From Rhodanobacteraceae bacterium (lineage in GTDB: Bacteria; Pseudomonadota; Gammaproteobacteria; Xanthomonadales; Rhodanobacteraceae), in the NCBI GenBank assembly GCA_025924775.1, contig JAICHS010000051.1:1-11779 (forward strand): a stretch of DNA of 11,779 nucleotides, read 5' to 3'. Of this stretch, positions 1 through 6,496 are shown one piece after another (within the stretch, counting starts at the first letter, position 1; each line of letters opens with the position of its first letter). A program made the translations under genes and the position numbers. A model generated the notes under the pieces. The model made no database searches. It saw only the letters and a list, made by a program, of their open reading frames with translations, and was not told the origin of the DNA.

Positions 1-1278
1 GTGCTGGAAGAAACGCCCTCGCCCTTCCTGACCCCGGAGCGCCGTGCCGCGATGGGCGCCGCCGCGGTGGCTGCGGCCAAGGCCGTCAACTACGTCGGTG
101 CCGGCACGGTCGAATTCATCGTGGGCCCCGAAGGCGATTTCCACTTCATGGAAATGAACACGCGCCTGCAGGTCGAGCATCCGGTCACCGAGATGACCCA
201 CGGCATCGACCTGGTCGAATGGCAACTGCGCATCGCCGATGGCGAGCCGCTGCCGCTCACGCAGCCACAGATCCACTCGCACGGCCAGGCGATCGAGGCG
301 CGCCTGTACGCCGAAGACCCCGACCACGGCTTCCTGCCCAGCTCCGGCAAGCTGGTCCGCCTGCAACTGCCGCAGCCTTCGGCGCACGTGCGCCTCGACG
401 GCGGCGTGACCGAAGGCGACACGGTGACGATTTTCTACGATCCGATGATCGCCAAGCTGATCGTGTACGACGTCGATCGCCCATCTGCCTTGCAGCGCAT
501 GCGCGAGGCACTCGCCGAATGCGAGATCACCGGCCCGAAATCCAACGTCGCATTCCTGGAACGACTGGTGCGGCACCCGACCGTCATCGAACACCGGATC
601 GACACCGGCTATCTCGACCGCCACTTGGACGAATTCGTCGCGGGCGACGCCCAACCTGATGCACACACCGTACTCGCGGCCGCGACCGCTACGCTGCTTC
701 AGGACGAGCGCGCCGCGACTCCGGAACCGAGCGACCCGCACTCGCCATGGAGCCGCGCCGACGCCTGGCGCATCGGCCACCACGGCAAGCGCCTCATCGC
801 CCTGGCCACCGGCGGCGAACGCCACGAAGTCGAGGCCTGGGGCGACGCAGGAAACTACCAATTGCAATATGCCGGCGCCAAATGCGCTGTCGCGGGCGCG
901 CGCTGGGATGGCCGCGATCTGTCCGCGCGCTTCGACGGCGAGGCCCGGCGCATCGGGGTGCGTGCCGATGCCTCGCGCGTGCTGCTGCACGATGCCGTCG
1001 GCGTCCGCTGGCGGCTCCAGCGGGTACCCGCGTTCGCATGGGAGGCCGCCGACACCACCGCCGGCAACCAGATCGCGGCGCCGATGCCCGGCCGCATCGT
1101 GCTGGTGAAGGCAAAGACCGGCGATGCGGTCGAGGCCGGCCAGGAACTGCTGGTCATGGAAGCCATGAAGATGGAGCTGTCATTGAAAGCGCCACGCGCC
1201 GGCACCCTGGCGGCGGTGTCCGCCGCCGCGGGTGATTTCGTGGAAGCCGACGCGGTGCTGGTGCGCTTCGCCGAATGA
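1..1278 (+). CDS. mccA: Biotin-dependent acyl-CoA carboxylase alpha subunit, probably methylcrotonyl-CoA carboxylase (5'-truncated by window)
   Basis: The visible 425 codons are the C-terminal part of a protein of about 660 residues. The reading frame is open at base 1, and the first residues (VLEETPSPF) match an internal stretch of biotin carboxylases, so the GTG at base 1 is not the start. Seen: the end of the ATP-grasp domain with FMEMNTRLQVEH (residues 49-60), the biotin-carboxylase C-terminal domain (AEDPDHGFLPSSGK about 104-117; FYDPMIAKLIVY 145-156), a linker/BT region (about 225-350), and a C-terminal biotinyl domain with VMEAMKME, whose lysine (residue 390, codon 1168-1170) carries biotin. 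The family carboxylates biotin with ATP and bicarbonate for transfer to an acyl-CoA by the beta subunit. HMG-CoA lyase downstream favours 3-methylcrotonyl-CoA (leucine degradation, liuD/mccA). Propionyl- or acetyl-CoA carboxylase alpha is the alternative, and the symbol is an inference from context. Confidence 0.9.
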   Translation: MLEETPSPFLTPERRAAMGAAAVAAAKAVNYVGAGTVEFIVGPEGDFHFMEMNTRLQVEHPVTEMTHGIDLVEWQLRIADGEPLPLTQPQIHSHGQAIEARLYAEDPDHGFLPSSGKLVRLQLPQPSAHVRLDGGVTEGDTVTIFYDPMIAKLIVYDVDRPSALQRMREALAECEITGPKSNVAFLERLVRHPTVIEHRIDTGYLDRHLDEFVAGDAQPDAHTVLAAATATLLQDERAATPEPSDPHSPWSRADAWRIGHHGKRLIALATGGERHEVEAWGDAGNYQLQYAGAKCAVAGARWDGRDLSARFDGEARRIGVRADASRVLLHDAVGVRWRLQRVPAFAWEAADTTAGNQIAAPMPGRIVLVKAKTGDAVEAGQELLVMEAMKMELSLKAPRAGTLAAVSAAAGDFVEADAVLVRFAE

Positions 1279-1299
1279 CGCTGGACGTCCGCTCCGGCG

Positions 1300-1482
1300 T
1301 CAGCGGGTGCTCATGATGTCCACGAACCCCAACGCCGGCCGCGTCGCGCGGATCGCGCCCAAGTACACCCAGTTGCCCGGCAACTTGTCGGTGCAACACG
1401 GCTTGCCGGACGCCAAGGCTGCGGCGGCACGCGCGTAGTGCGCCTGCACCGGTGGGCCCAACCCTTGCAAATGCGTGGTCAT
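1300..1482 (-). pseudogene. Relic of a TPR-type sulfotransferase (internal fragment)
   Basis: Read on the minus strand from the ATG at 1482, a 60-residue stretch contains CTDKLPGNWVYLGAIRATRP, ending in GFVDIMSTR and a stop at 1300-1302. From memory of the family, this closely resembles the conserved centre of tetratricopeptide-repeat sulfotransferases ('..FTDKLPGNWLYLGAIRAALPGARVVDCRRDPLETCWS..'). The match breaks just after 'VD', where the family has the RRDP phosphosulfate-binding motif. Neither the upstream TPR part nor the downstream two thirds is present. The fragment lies antisense between the carboxylase and HMG-CoA lyase genes, in a 314-bp gap with no other gene. I infer a decayed remnant of a gene once at this locus. 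No function is expected. Confidence 0.6.
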
Positions 1483-1592
1483 GGCATCATTACGCAGGCG
1501 GGAACGCCGCATCCTGACTCCGCTGGTGGCGCGCCGGCGAGCCGCCGTGTCCCCGCGCACCGCGCCGTGGCTTGTTCCTGACTGGATTTCGC

Positions 1593-2489
1593 ATGCTTCC
1601 CAATCACGTTCGCATCGTAGAAGTCGGCGCCCGCGACGGACTCCAGAACGAGAAGGCGGTCATCCCCACCGCCACCAAGATCGAACTGGTCGACCGGCTG
1701 TCGGCCTGCGGTCTCGAAACCATCGAAGCCACCAGCTTCGTCAGCCCGAAGTGGGTACCGCAGCTTGCCGACGCGGAAGCGGTTTACGCCGGCATCACCC
1801 GCAAGCCCGGCGTCGACTACCCGGCGCTGGTGCCCAACATGCACGGCTACGAACGCGCCCGCGCGGCGGGTGTCGCCAGCATCGCGGTGTTCACCGCGGC
1901 CAGCGAAGCCTTCAACCAGAAAAACATCAACGCCTCGATCGACGAATCCATCGAGCGCTTCCGCCCGGTGCTGGAGCGCGCGCGCGCCGAAGGCGTACGC
2001 GTGCGCGGCTACGTGTCGACGGTGCTGGGCTGCCCATACCAGGGCGAAGTGCCGGTCAGCGACGTGGTACGCGTGTCCAAGCGCTTGTACGAACTCGGCT
2101 GCGACGAAATCTCGCTGGGCGACACCATCGGTGTCGGCACGCCGGTCAAGGCGCGCGCGATGCTGCACGCCGTATCCGGCGAGGTGCCGATGAAAGCCCT
2201 GGCGGTGCATTTCCATGACACCTACGACCAGGCGCTCGCCAACATCCTGACGTGCCTGGAGGAAGGCGTGCGGGTGGTGGACAGCGCGGTTTCCGGTACC
2301 GGCGGCTGCCCCTTCGCCAAGGGTGCGACCGGCAACGTCGCCAGCGAAGACGTGACGTACATGCTCAAGGGCATGGGCATCGAAACCGGCGTTGACCTCG
2401 ACAAGCTGATCGAAACCGGCTGGTGGCTGGCACAGCAACTTGGCAAGCCGACATCCAGCCGGGTCACCCGCGCAAGAATGGGCGAATGA
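1593..2489 (+). CDS. mvaB: Hydroxymethylglutaryl-CoA lyase
   Basis: This 298-residue protein of the HMG-CoA lyase (DRE-TIM metallolyase) family cleaves 3-hydroxy-3-methylglutaryl-CoA into acetoacetate and acetyl-CoA, the last step of leucine catabolism, in the cytoplasm. Seen: VEVGARDGLQNEK near the N-terminus, with catalytic Arg14 and metal ligand Asp15; SFVSPKWVPQLAD (48-60); the HFHDTYDQ motif with metal ligands His206 and His208; and the family's active-site loop GTGGCPFAKGATGN with Cys239 and Asn248. ATG 1593 is chosen because the conserved region begins about five residues later. An in-frame TTG at 1572 would add seven residues without family support. No strong Shine-Dalgarno is visible. 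It lies 3' of the carboxylase gene, as in liu-type leucine-degradation clusters, with the sulfotransferase relic between. Length is normal for the bacterial enzyme. Confidence 0.95.
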   Translation: MLPNHVRIVEVGARDGLQNEKAVIPTATKIELVDRLSACGLETIEATSFVSPKWVPQLADAEAVYAGITRKPGVDYPALVPNMHGYERARAAGVASIAVFTAASEAFNQKNINASIDESIERFRPVLERARAEGVRVRGYVSTVLGCPYQGEVPVSDVVRVSKRLYELGCDEISLGDTIGVGTPVKARAMLHAVSGEVPMKALAVHFHDTYDQALANILTCLEEGVRVVDSAVSGTGGCPFAKGATGNVASEDVTYMLKGMGIETGVDLDKLIETGWWLAQQLGKPTSSRVTRARMGE

Positions 2490-2519
2490 ACAACCGGGGT
2501 CAGCAACAACCGGGGTCAG
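2489..2519 (+). repeat. Two 15-bp direct repeats (aacaaccggggtcag)
   Basis: The 15-base unit occurs exactly at 2489-2503 and again at 2505-2519, one base apart. The first copy begins at the last base of the mvaB stop codon. The second copy runs into the left arm of the 20-bp inverted repeat at 2512. They look like the outer edge of a repeat element of which the left boundary has been duplicated. Confidence 0.8.
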
Positions 2520-2584
2520 AGTGCACTTTTCCTCGCGGACCATTTGTCATGCTGCGGTCGCCATGAAAAGTGCACTCTGACCCC
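2512..2584. repeat. REP-like palindromic element with perfect 20-bp inverted repeats
   Basis: The left arm 2512-2531 (ggggtcagagtgcacttttc) and right arm 2565-2584 are exact reverse complements, separated by 33 bases. The inner 33 bases can extend the stem weakly (gcggacc against ggtcgc). I recall 'ggggtcagagt...' palindromes near IS200-like RAYT (REP-associated) transposases in gammaproteobacteria; this is recollection, not checked. No transposase is present here, so this would be a non-autonomous copy. There is no T-run after the stem, so it is not a classic Rho-independent terminator, although it could still end or stabilise the mvaB transcript. Confidence 0.8.
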
Positions 2585-2644
2585 ATCTTCGCTCGGCGAA
2601 TGAACACCCATCTTCGAGATTGCCACTTAACGATTGCCCTTGGA

Positions 2645-2665
2645 GGAAACGTGCACGCTGACCCC
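2645..2665 (+). repeat. Third, degenerate copy of the REP-like right arm, overlapping the GNAT start codon
   Basis: Bases 2645-2665 match 2564-2584 (the right arm plus one flanking base) at 18 of 21 positions. The shared core is gtgcac-N-ctgacccc. The first base of that core is the first base of the proposed GTG start of the acetyltransferase, so the first five codons of the gene are repeat-derived. Confidence 0.65.
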
Positions 2666-3145
2666 AGTTTTTTGCTTCGGCCGATCGAGCCCCGCGACGA
2701 CGCCGCGGTCGCCGCGATCATCCGCCACGTGATGCCGGAATTCGGCGCGGGCGGTGACGGCTTCGCGATCCACGATGCCGAAGTGGACGGCATGAGCGTG
2801 GCTTACGCGCGTGCGCGCAGCGCCTATTTCGTGGTTGAACGGGATGGCCGAGTGGTGGGCGGCGGGGGCGTCGCACCACTGGAGCATGGCGAACCCGACA
2901 TCTGCGAACTCCGCAAGATGTACTTCCTGCCCGAAGCGCGGGGGCTGGGCGCGGGCCACGCGATGATTTCGCGTTGCCTGGAAACGGCCAACGGCTTCGG
3001 TTTCAAGCGTTGCTACATCGAAACCCTGACGGGCATGGACGCGGCGCAGCATCTCTATCGCCGGCACGGATTCACGCCGTTGTGTTCGCCGATCGGCAAG
3101 ACCGGCCACCACGGCTGCGACCGCTGGTACATCCGCGCGCTGTAG
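2651..3145 (+). CDS. GNAT-family N-acetyltransferase
   Basis: This 164-residue protein has one GNAT domain filling nearly its whole length, from LLRPIEPRDDAAVAAIIRH (beta1-alpha1, from about residue 8) to the C-terminus. Acetyl-CoA binding is shown by the beta4-alpha3 segment ELRKMYFLPEARGLGAGHAM, which holds the R-G-x-G-A/G pyrophosphate loop (about residues 99-105). The C-terminal part (AAQHLYRRHGF) is the usual last helix/strand of the family. The acceptor cannot be told from sequence. I chose GTG 2651 because GGAGG (2642-2646) lies just upstream, though the 4-base spacing is short, and because the fold begins shortly after. Upstream in-frame starts at 2570 (GTG) and 2600 (ATG) would translate repeat DNA. 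The TAG stop (3143-3145) lies inside the next REP-like hairpin, so both ends of the gene touch repeats. Confidence 0.85.
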   Translation: MHADPSFLLRPIEPRDDAAVAAIIRHVMPEFGAGGDGFAIHDAEVDGMSVAYARARSAYFVVERDGRVVGGGGVAPLEHGEPDICELRKMYFLPEARGLGAGHAMISRCLETANGFGFKRCYIETLTGMDAAQHLYRRHGFTPLCSPIGKTGHHGCDRWYIRAL

Positions 3146-3163
3146 GAGCCTGCCTGCAGGCGA
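3142..3163 (+). repeat. REP-like hairpin, left copy (gtaggagc + GCCTGC-CT-GCAGGC)
   Basis: This copy starts with gtaggagc and holds a perfect 6-bp stem, GCCTGC / GCAGGC, with a CT loop. It contains the stop codon of the acetyltransferase gene. It is matched by an inverted copy at 3196-3215 (16 of 20 positions identical). The 'GTAGGAGC' opening is a repeat type I associate with Xanthomonadales and Pseudomonas intergenic regions. Confidence 0.7.
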
Positions 3164-3194
3164 CCCGGCGATCCTCGGAAAACGCCGGGTTTTT
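3163..3194 (+). terminator. Rho-independent terminator after the acetyltransferase gene
   Basis: An 8-bp stem, acccggcg (3163-3170) with cgccgggt (3183-3190), has a 12-base loop and is followed by a run of five T that begins with the last stem base (3190-3194). It lies 18 bases after the acetyltransferase stop and before the SDR gene, as expected for a terminator on the plus strand. Confidence 0.75.
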
Positions 3195-3195
3195 G

Positions 3196-3215
3196 TCGCG
3201 CGCAGGCGCGCTCCT
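3196..3215 (-). repeat. REP-like hairpin, right copy in inverted orientation
   Basis: Read on the minus strand this is aggagcgcgcctgcgcgcga, the same layout as 3144-3163 but with stem GCGCGC-CT-GCGCGC. The four differences from the left copy are two compensated base-pair changes. Together with the left copy and the terminator between, it forms a BIME-like unit. Confidence 0.65.
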
Positions 3216-3252
3216 CCCCTAAAATGGCGCGTTCGATTCCGAGGAGATCCCC

Positions 3253-4020
3253 ATGCAACTCGCCCAGGTCAAGGCCATCGTCACCGGCGGCGCGTCCGGC
3301 CTTGGTCATGCCGTCGCCCAAACCATCGTGGCACACGGCGGCAAGGCCGCGCTGTTCGACGTCAACGAAGAAAAAGGCCACGCCGCCGCGCAGGAACTGG
3401 GCGCTGCCGCGCGCTTCTTCAAGACCGACGTGACCAGCGAAGACGACGTCGCCGCCAACGCGGCCGCGGCACGCGACGCGATGGGCGGCCTCAACGTGGT
3501 GATGAACTGCGCCGGCATCCTCGGCGCGGGCCGCGTGCTGGGCAAGCAGGGTCCCATGCCGTTGGCGACGTTCCACACGACCGTGCTGGTGAACCTGGTC
3601 GGCAGCTTCAACGTCGCCAAGGCTGGCGCCGCGGTGATGCAGGCCAACGATCCAGGGGAGGACGGCGAGCGCGGCGTGATCGTCAACACCGCGTCGGTCG
3701 CGGCGTACGAGGGCCAGATCGGCCAGGCCGCCTATTCGGCGTCCAAGGGCGGCATCGTCGGCATGACCCTGCCGATGGCACGCGAGCTGTCGCGCTTCGG
3801 CATCCGCGTGATGACCATTGCCCCCGGCATCTTCTGGACCCCGATGGTGGATGGCATGCCGCCGCAGGTGCAGGAATCGCTGTCGGCTTCCATTCCCTTC
3901 CCTTCGCGTCTCGGCCAGCCGGAAGAATTCGCGCAGACCGTGGCATTCATCCTCGGCAATCGCTACCTCAACGGCAGCGTGATCCGGCTGGACGGCGCGG
4001 TGCGGCTGGCGCCCAAATAA
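3253..4020 (+). CDS. SDR oxidoreductase, 3-hydroxyacyl-CoA dehydrogenase type-2 (HSD10-like)
   Basis: This 255-residue classical short-chain dehydrogenase has the Rossmann glycine motif TGGASGLG (11-18), Asp36 at the end of beta2 (favouring NAD+ over NADP+), Asp59, NCAG (85-88), and catalytic Asn114, Ser148, Tyr161 and Lys165 (YSASK). The C-terminal SIPFPSRLGQPEEFA and LNGSVIRLDGAVRL are typical of the HSD17B10 / 3-hydroxy-2-methylbutyryl-CoA dehydrogenase group. Likely role: NAD-dependent oxidation of 3-hydroxyacyl-CoA in isoleucine or fatty-acid degradation in the cytoplasm, fitting the acyl-CoA genes upstream. The start at ATG 3253 follows a clear GAGGAG (3241-3246). A TAAAAT hexamer at 3220-3225 could be a -10 box, but no good -35 stands at the right distance. 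It is separated from the upstream gene by a terminator, so it begins its own transcript. Confidence 0.9.
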   Translation: MQLAQVKAIVTGGASGLGHAVAQTIVAHGGKAALFDVNEEKGHAAAQELGAAARFFKTDVTSEDDVAANAAAARDAMGGLNVVMNCAGILGAGRVLGKQGPMPLATFHTTVLVNLVGSFNVAKAGAAVMQANDPGEDGERGVIVNTASVAAYEGQIGQAAYSASKGGIVGMTLPMARELSRFGIRVMTIAPGIFWTPMVDGMPPQVQESLSASIPFPSRLGQPEEFAQTVAFILGNRYLNGSVIRLDGAVRLAPK

Positions 4021-4099
4021 CACCGTCGTCATTTTGCGCGCGGCGCGGCCGCGAGCCGAAATGGCGGTTGCAGGTTTCCACCGAATCCGGATCCCGCTC

Positions 4100-4663
4100 A
4101 TGAAAGCTTCCGACGTCAAGAAAGGCAACGTGGTCGAATACAACGGCACGGTGTACAGCGTGCGCGACCTGGAGCGCAGTGCACCCACCGCACGCGGCGG
4201 CAACGTCACCTTCCGCTTCACGCTGTATTCCATTCCCGGCGGGCGCAAGTTCGACCTGAGCCTGCGCGCCGACGACGACCTCAAGGAAATGGAGCTGGTT
4301 CGTCGCGCGGCGAATTTTTCGTACAAGGATGGCGACGCCTTCGTGTTCCTGGACGCGGAAGACTACACGCCCTACGCATTGGACCCGGACGTCGTCGGCG
4401 ACGCGGCGCCCTATATCGTCGAAGGCGTCGATGGTTATTACGTGCAGTTGATCGACGACGCACCGGTGGCGCTGTTGATACCCACCAGTATTGCGCTTGC
4501 CGTGGTGGACACTGCGCCGGAACTGAAGGGCGCCTCGGCGACCAAGCGCACCAAGCCCGCCAAGCTCGAAACCGGCGTTGAAGTCCAGGTGCCGGAATAC
4601 ATCAAGACCGGCGAGAAGGTTTGGGTCAACACCCTGACGGGCGAGTTCTCGGGCCGCGCATAA
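4100..4663 (+). CDS. efpL: Elongation factor P-like protein EfpL (YeiP family)
   Basis: This 187-residue EF-P-type three-domain protein (KOW-like N-terminal domain followed by two OB folds) helps ribosomes stalled at proline-containing or similar motifs. It opens MKASDVKKGNVVEYNGTVYSV. Where canonical EF-P has its modified-lysine tip, it has SAPTARGG (27-34) with Arg32, like the SPTARGA tip of E. coli YeiP/EfpL. Further matches to YeiP are NFSYKDGDAFVFLDAEDYTPY in the middle and TAPELKGASATKRTKPAKLETG...VPEYI towards the end, both subfamily signatures. ATG 4100 is preferred over an upstream in-frame start at 4034, which would add 22 residues unlike the family. No strong Shine-Dalgarno is visible. 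It stands 79 bases after the SDR gene and may be co-transcribed with it. Arg at the tip means no EpmA-type lysine modification is expected there. Confidence 0.93.
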   Translation: MKASDVKKGNVVEYNGTVYSVRDLERSAPTARGGNVTFRFTLYSIPGGRKFDLSLRADDDLKEMELVRRAANFSYKDGDAFVFLDAEDYTPYALDPDVVGDAAPYIVEGVDGYYVQLIDDAPVALLIPTSIALAVVDTAPELKGASATKRTKPAKLETGVEVQVPEYIKTGEKVWVNTLTGEFSGRA

Positions 4664-4762
4664 CATCAGCCAGCCGCAGCACACGGCAACCCTGCCATTG
4701 GTCATGCCACACGCGGCGTGGCCGGTGTGGAACCCGCCCCGGCACTGGCATCAAGCCACACT

Positions 4763-4780
4763 GCGCGGGGCAACCCGCGC
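4763..4780 (+). other. Stable GC hairpin with GCAA tetraloop between efpL and the permeases
   Basis: GCGCGGG (4763-4769) pairs perfectly with CCCGCGC (4774-4780) around a GCAA (GNRA-type) loop. There is no T-run after it. It lies in the 242-bp gap 4664-4905, about 100 bases after efpL. It could be a transcript-end or 3'-stabilising structure for efpL. A weaker CCACAC/GTGTGG pairing lies at 4707-4730. Confidence 0.45.
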
Positions 4781-4811
4781 GTGACGCGTCGCCTTCGCCA
4801 CCAGCCGGCGC

Positions 4812-4840
4812 TTGTACGCATCGCCGTGCTTGGGTATGTT
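4812..4840 (+). promoter_or_regulatory. Possible sigma-70 promoter for the permease pair
   Basis: TTGTAC (4812-4817) and TATGTT (4835-4840) are separated by 17 bases, giving 3/6 and 4/6 consensus matches. Transcription would begin near 4847, about 60 bases before the first permease start. The boxes are weak and the call rests mainly on spacing and position. Confidence 0.3.
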
Positions 4841-4905
4841 TGCGCGACTGCGCGTCGCATTGCGGCACGCCAAGCCAGCCGCGAACGCGCTCGACGGGAG
4901 ATCGA

Positions 4906-6450
4906 ATGATCAAGCAACTTTTCGCCACCCATCCCATTTCCGCCACCGGACACGTCGCGGCGGGCGAGCCGATCGAAGGGGGGTTGGGCGGCGAAGCGTC
5001 GCTGAAGCGCGTGCTTACGGCCCGGCACCTGGTGATGCTGGGCATCGGCGCGGTGATCGGCGCCGGCATCTTCGTCCTGACCGGTACCGCCGCCGCGCAG
5101 TTCGCCGGGCCGGCGCTGGTGCTGAGCTTCATTTTCGCCGGCATCGCGTGTGCGCTTGCCGGCCTGTGCTACGCAGAGTTCGCGGCCATGCTGCCGGTGT
5201 CGGGCAGCGCCTATTCATACACCTACGCGACGCTGGGCGAAGTGGTCGCGTGGTTCGTCGGCTGGAACCTGGTGCTGGAATACCTGTTCGCCGCGTCCAC
5301 GGTGGCGGTGGGCTGGTCGGGCTACTTCAACGAACTTTTGAAGATGCTGAGCGGCCTGCTGGGCATTCCGCTGGCCCTGCCGGCATCCCTGGCGTCGGCA
5401 CCTTTTGGATTCAACGACGCGGGCCACCTGATTGCCACCGGTCATATCTTCAACCTGCCCGCCGTGGCGATCGTCGCGGCGATCGGCTGGCTGTGCTACC
5501 GCGGCATCTCGGAGTCGGCCACGGTCAACGCCGTCATCGTCGCGATCAAGGTCATCGTGATCCTGGTGTTTCTCGCGGTGACCTATCAGTACATCAACCC
5601 CGCGCACTGGCATCCGTTCATTCCCGCCAATGAAGGGGGTACCCACTACGGCTGGCCCGGGATCCTGCGCGCGGCCTCGCTGGTATTTTTCGCGTATATC
5701 GGCTTCGATGCGGTTTCGACCGCGGCCGGCGAAGCCAAGAACCCGCAGCGCGACATGCCGATCGGCATCCTGGGTTCGCTGGTGATCTGCACCATCCTGT
5801 ACATCCTGATGGCGGCAGCGCTGACCGGCCTGGCCCCGTACAAGGAGCTCAACACCGCCGAGCCCGTCGCGACCGCGCTCAACTACGTGCTGGGCACCCT
5901 GCATGCCGGCACCGCCGGATTCACCGTCCTGACCGCCCTGAAGGGGTTCGTGGTACTGGGCGCCCTACTCGGGCTGTCGTCGGTGATCCTGGTGATGATG
6001 ATGGGCCAGCCACGCATCTTCTACACGATGTCGCAGGACGGCCTGTTGCCCAAACCCTTCGGCCGCGTGCACAAGAAGTACCGCACCCCGCACCTCGGCA
6101 CGGTGATCGTCGGTGTAATCGCGGCGGTGCTGGCCGGGCTGTTTCCGGTGGACGTATTGGGCGACGTGGTGTCGATGGGCACGCTGTTGGCCTTCGCCAC
6201 CGTGTGCATCGGCGTGCTGGTGCTGCGCAAGACCCGGCCCGAGCTGCCGCGTTCGTTCCGGGTACCGGTGCCGTGGATCATCTGCCCGCTCGGTGCCATC
6301 GTGTGCCTCGGCTTGTTCTGGCAGGTGTTCGCGGTGCGTTGGTACCTGCTGATCAGCTGGATCATCATCGGGTTCCTGATCTACGGGTTCTACGGTTTCC
6401 GCCACAGCCGGCTGCGCGCGCGCAACGCATCGTCGGTGCCACAGGAATGA
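4906..6450 (+). CDS. APC-superfamily amino acid permease (CAT-like), first of a tandem pair
   Basis: This 514-residue integral inner-membrane protein has about 12 hydrophobic segments. The first (from about residue 42) carries the APC signature GIGAVIGAGIFVLTG (46-60). Other conserved blocks are YAEFAAMLPVSGSAYSY, GWNLVLEY, FFAYIGFDAVSTAAGEAKNPQRDMPIGI (the characteristic loop of bacterial CAT-type transporters, TC 2.A.3.3) and FRVPVPW near the C-terminus. The family moves amino acids, often cationic ones, by proton-coupled symport or exchange; the substrate here cannot be read from sequence. ATG 4906 follows GGGAG (4896-4900) at 5 bases. The upstream open frame to 4621 overlaps efpL and lacks similarity. 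The start is also supported by the second permease, which begins the same way (M-I/L-x-Q-L-x-A). Confidence 0.93.
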   Translation: MIKQLFATHPISATGHVAAGEPIEGGLGGEASLKRVLTARHLVMLGIGAVIGAGIFVLTGTAAAQFAGPALVLSFIFAGIACALAGLCYAEFAAMLPVSGSAYSYTYATLGEVVAWFVGWNLVLEYLFAASTVAVGWSGYFNELLKMLSGLLGIPLALPASLASAPFGFNDAGHLIATGHIFNLPAVAIVAAIGWLCYRGISESATVNAVIVAIKVIVILVFLAVTYQYINPAHWHPFIPANEGGTHYGWPGILRAASLVFFAYIGFDAVSTAAGEAKNPQRDMPIGILGSLVICTILYILMAAALTGLAPYKELNTAEPVATALNYVLGTLHAGTAGFTVLTALKGFVVLGALLGLSSVILVMMMGQPRIFYTMSQDGLLPKPFGRVHKKYRTPHLGTVIVGVIAAVLAGLFPVDVLGDVVSMGTLLAFATVCIGVLVLRKTRPELPRSFRVPVPWIICPLGAIVCLGLFWQVFAVRWYLLISWIIIGFLIYGFYGFRHSRLRARNASSVPQE

Positions 6451-6496
6451 ACCTCTGCGGGTGGCGTGATGCCAGCCTGCGCGCGCGGGTCGCGGC

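Noticed and set aside
1..3. GTG at base 1 as a real start of the carboxylase gene
   Set aside because: The sequence aligns with the middle of biotin carboxylases (after the QRRHQK region), so the frame simply continues off the window edge.
1232..1438. 68-codon plus-strand frame after the carboxylase
   Set aside because: It overlaps the carboxylase end in another frame and has no similarity; the minus strand of the same DNA carries the sulfotransferase-like residues.
1479..2543. 354-codon minus-strand frame opposite HMG-CoA lyase
   Set aside because: The plus strand encodes all HMG-CoA lyase motifs. The minus product is low-complexity and matches nothing recognisable.
2512..2584. Rho-independent terminator for mvaB
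   Set aside because: The stem is long, but the loop is 33 bases and no T-run follows. The repeat-element reading fits better, though it may still affect the transcript end.
2570..2650. Upstream in-frame starts (GTG 2570, ATG 2600) for the acetyltransferase
   Set aside because: They would translate the palindromic repeat, lack a Shine-Dalgarno, and add residues not expected for a GNAT protein.
3055..4326. Open frame of 423 codons on the minus strand opposite the SDR and efpL genes
   Set aside because: It is a shadow of GC-rich coding DNA. Its product is Arg/Gly/His-rich without domain features, while the plus strand carries two clear protein families.
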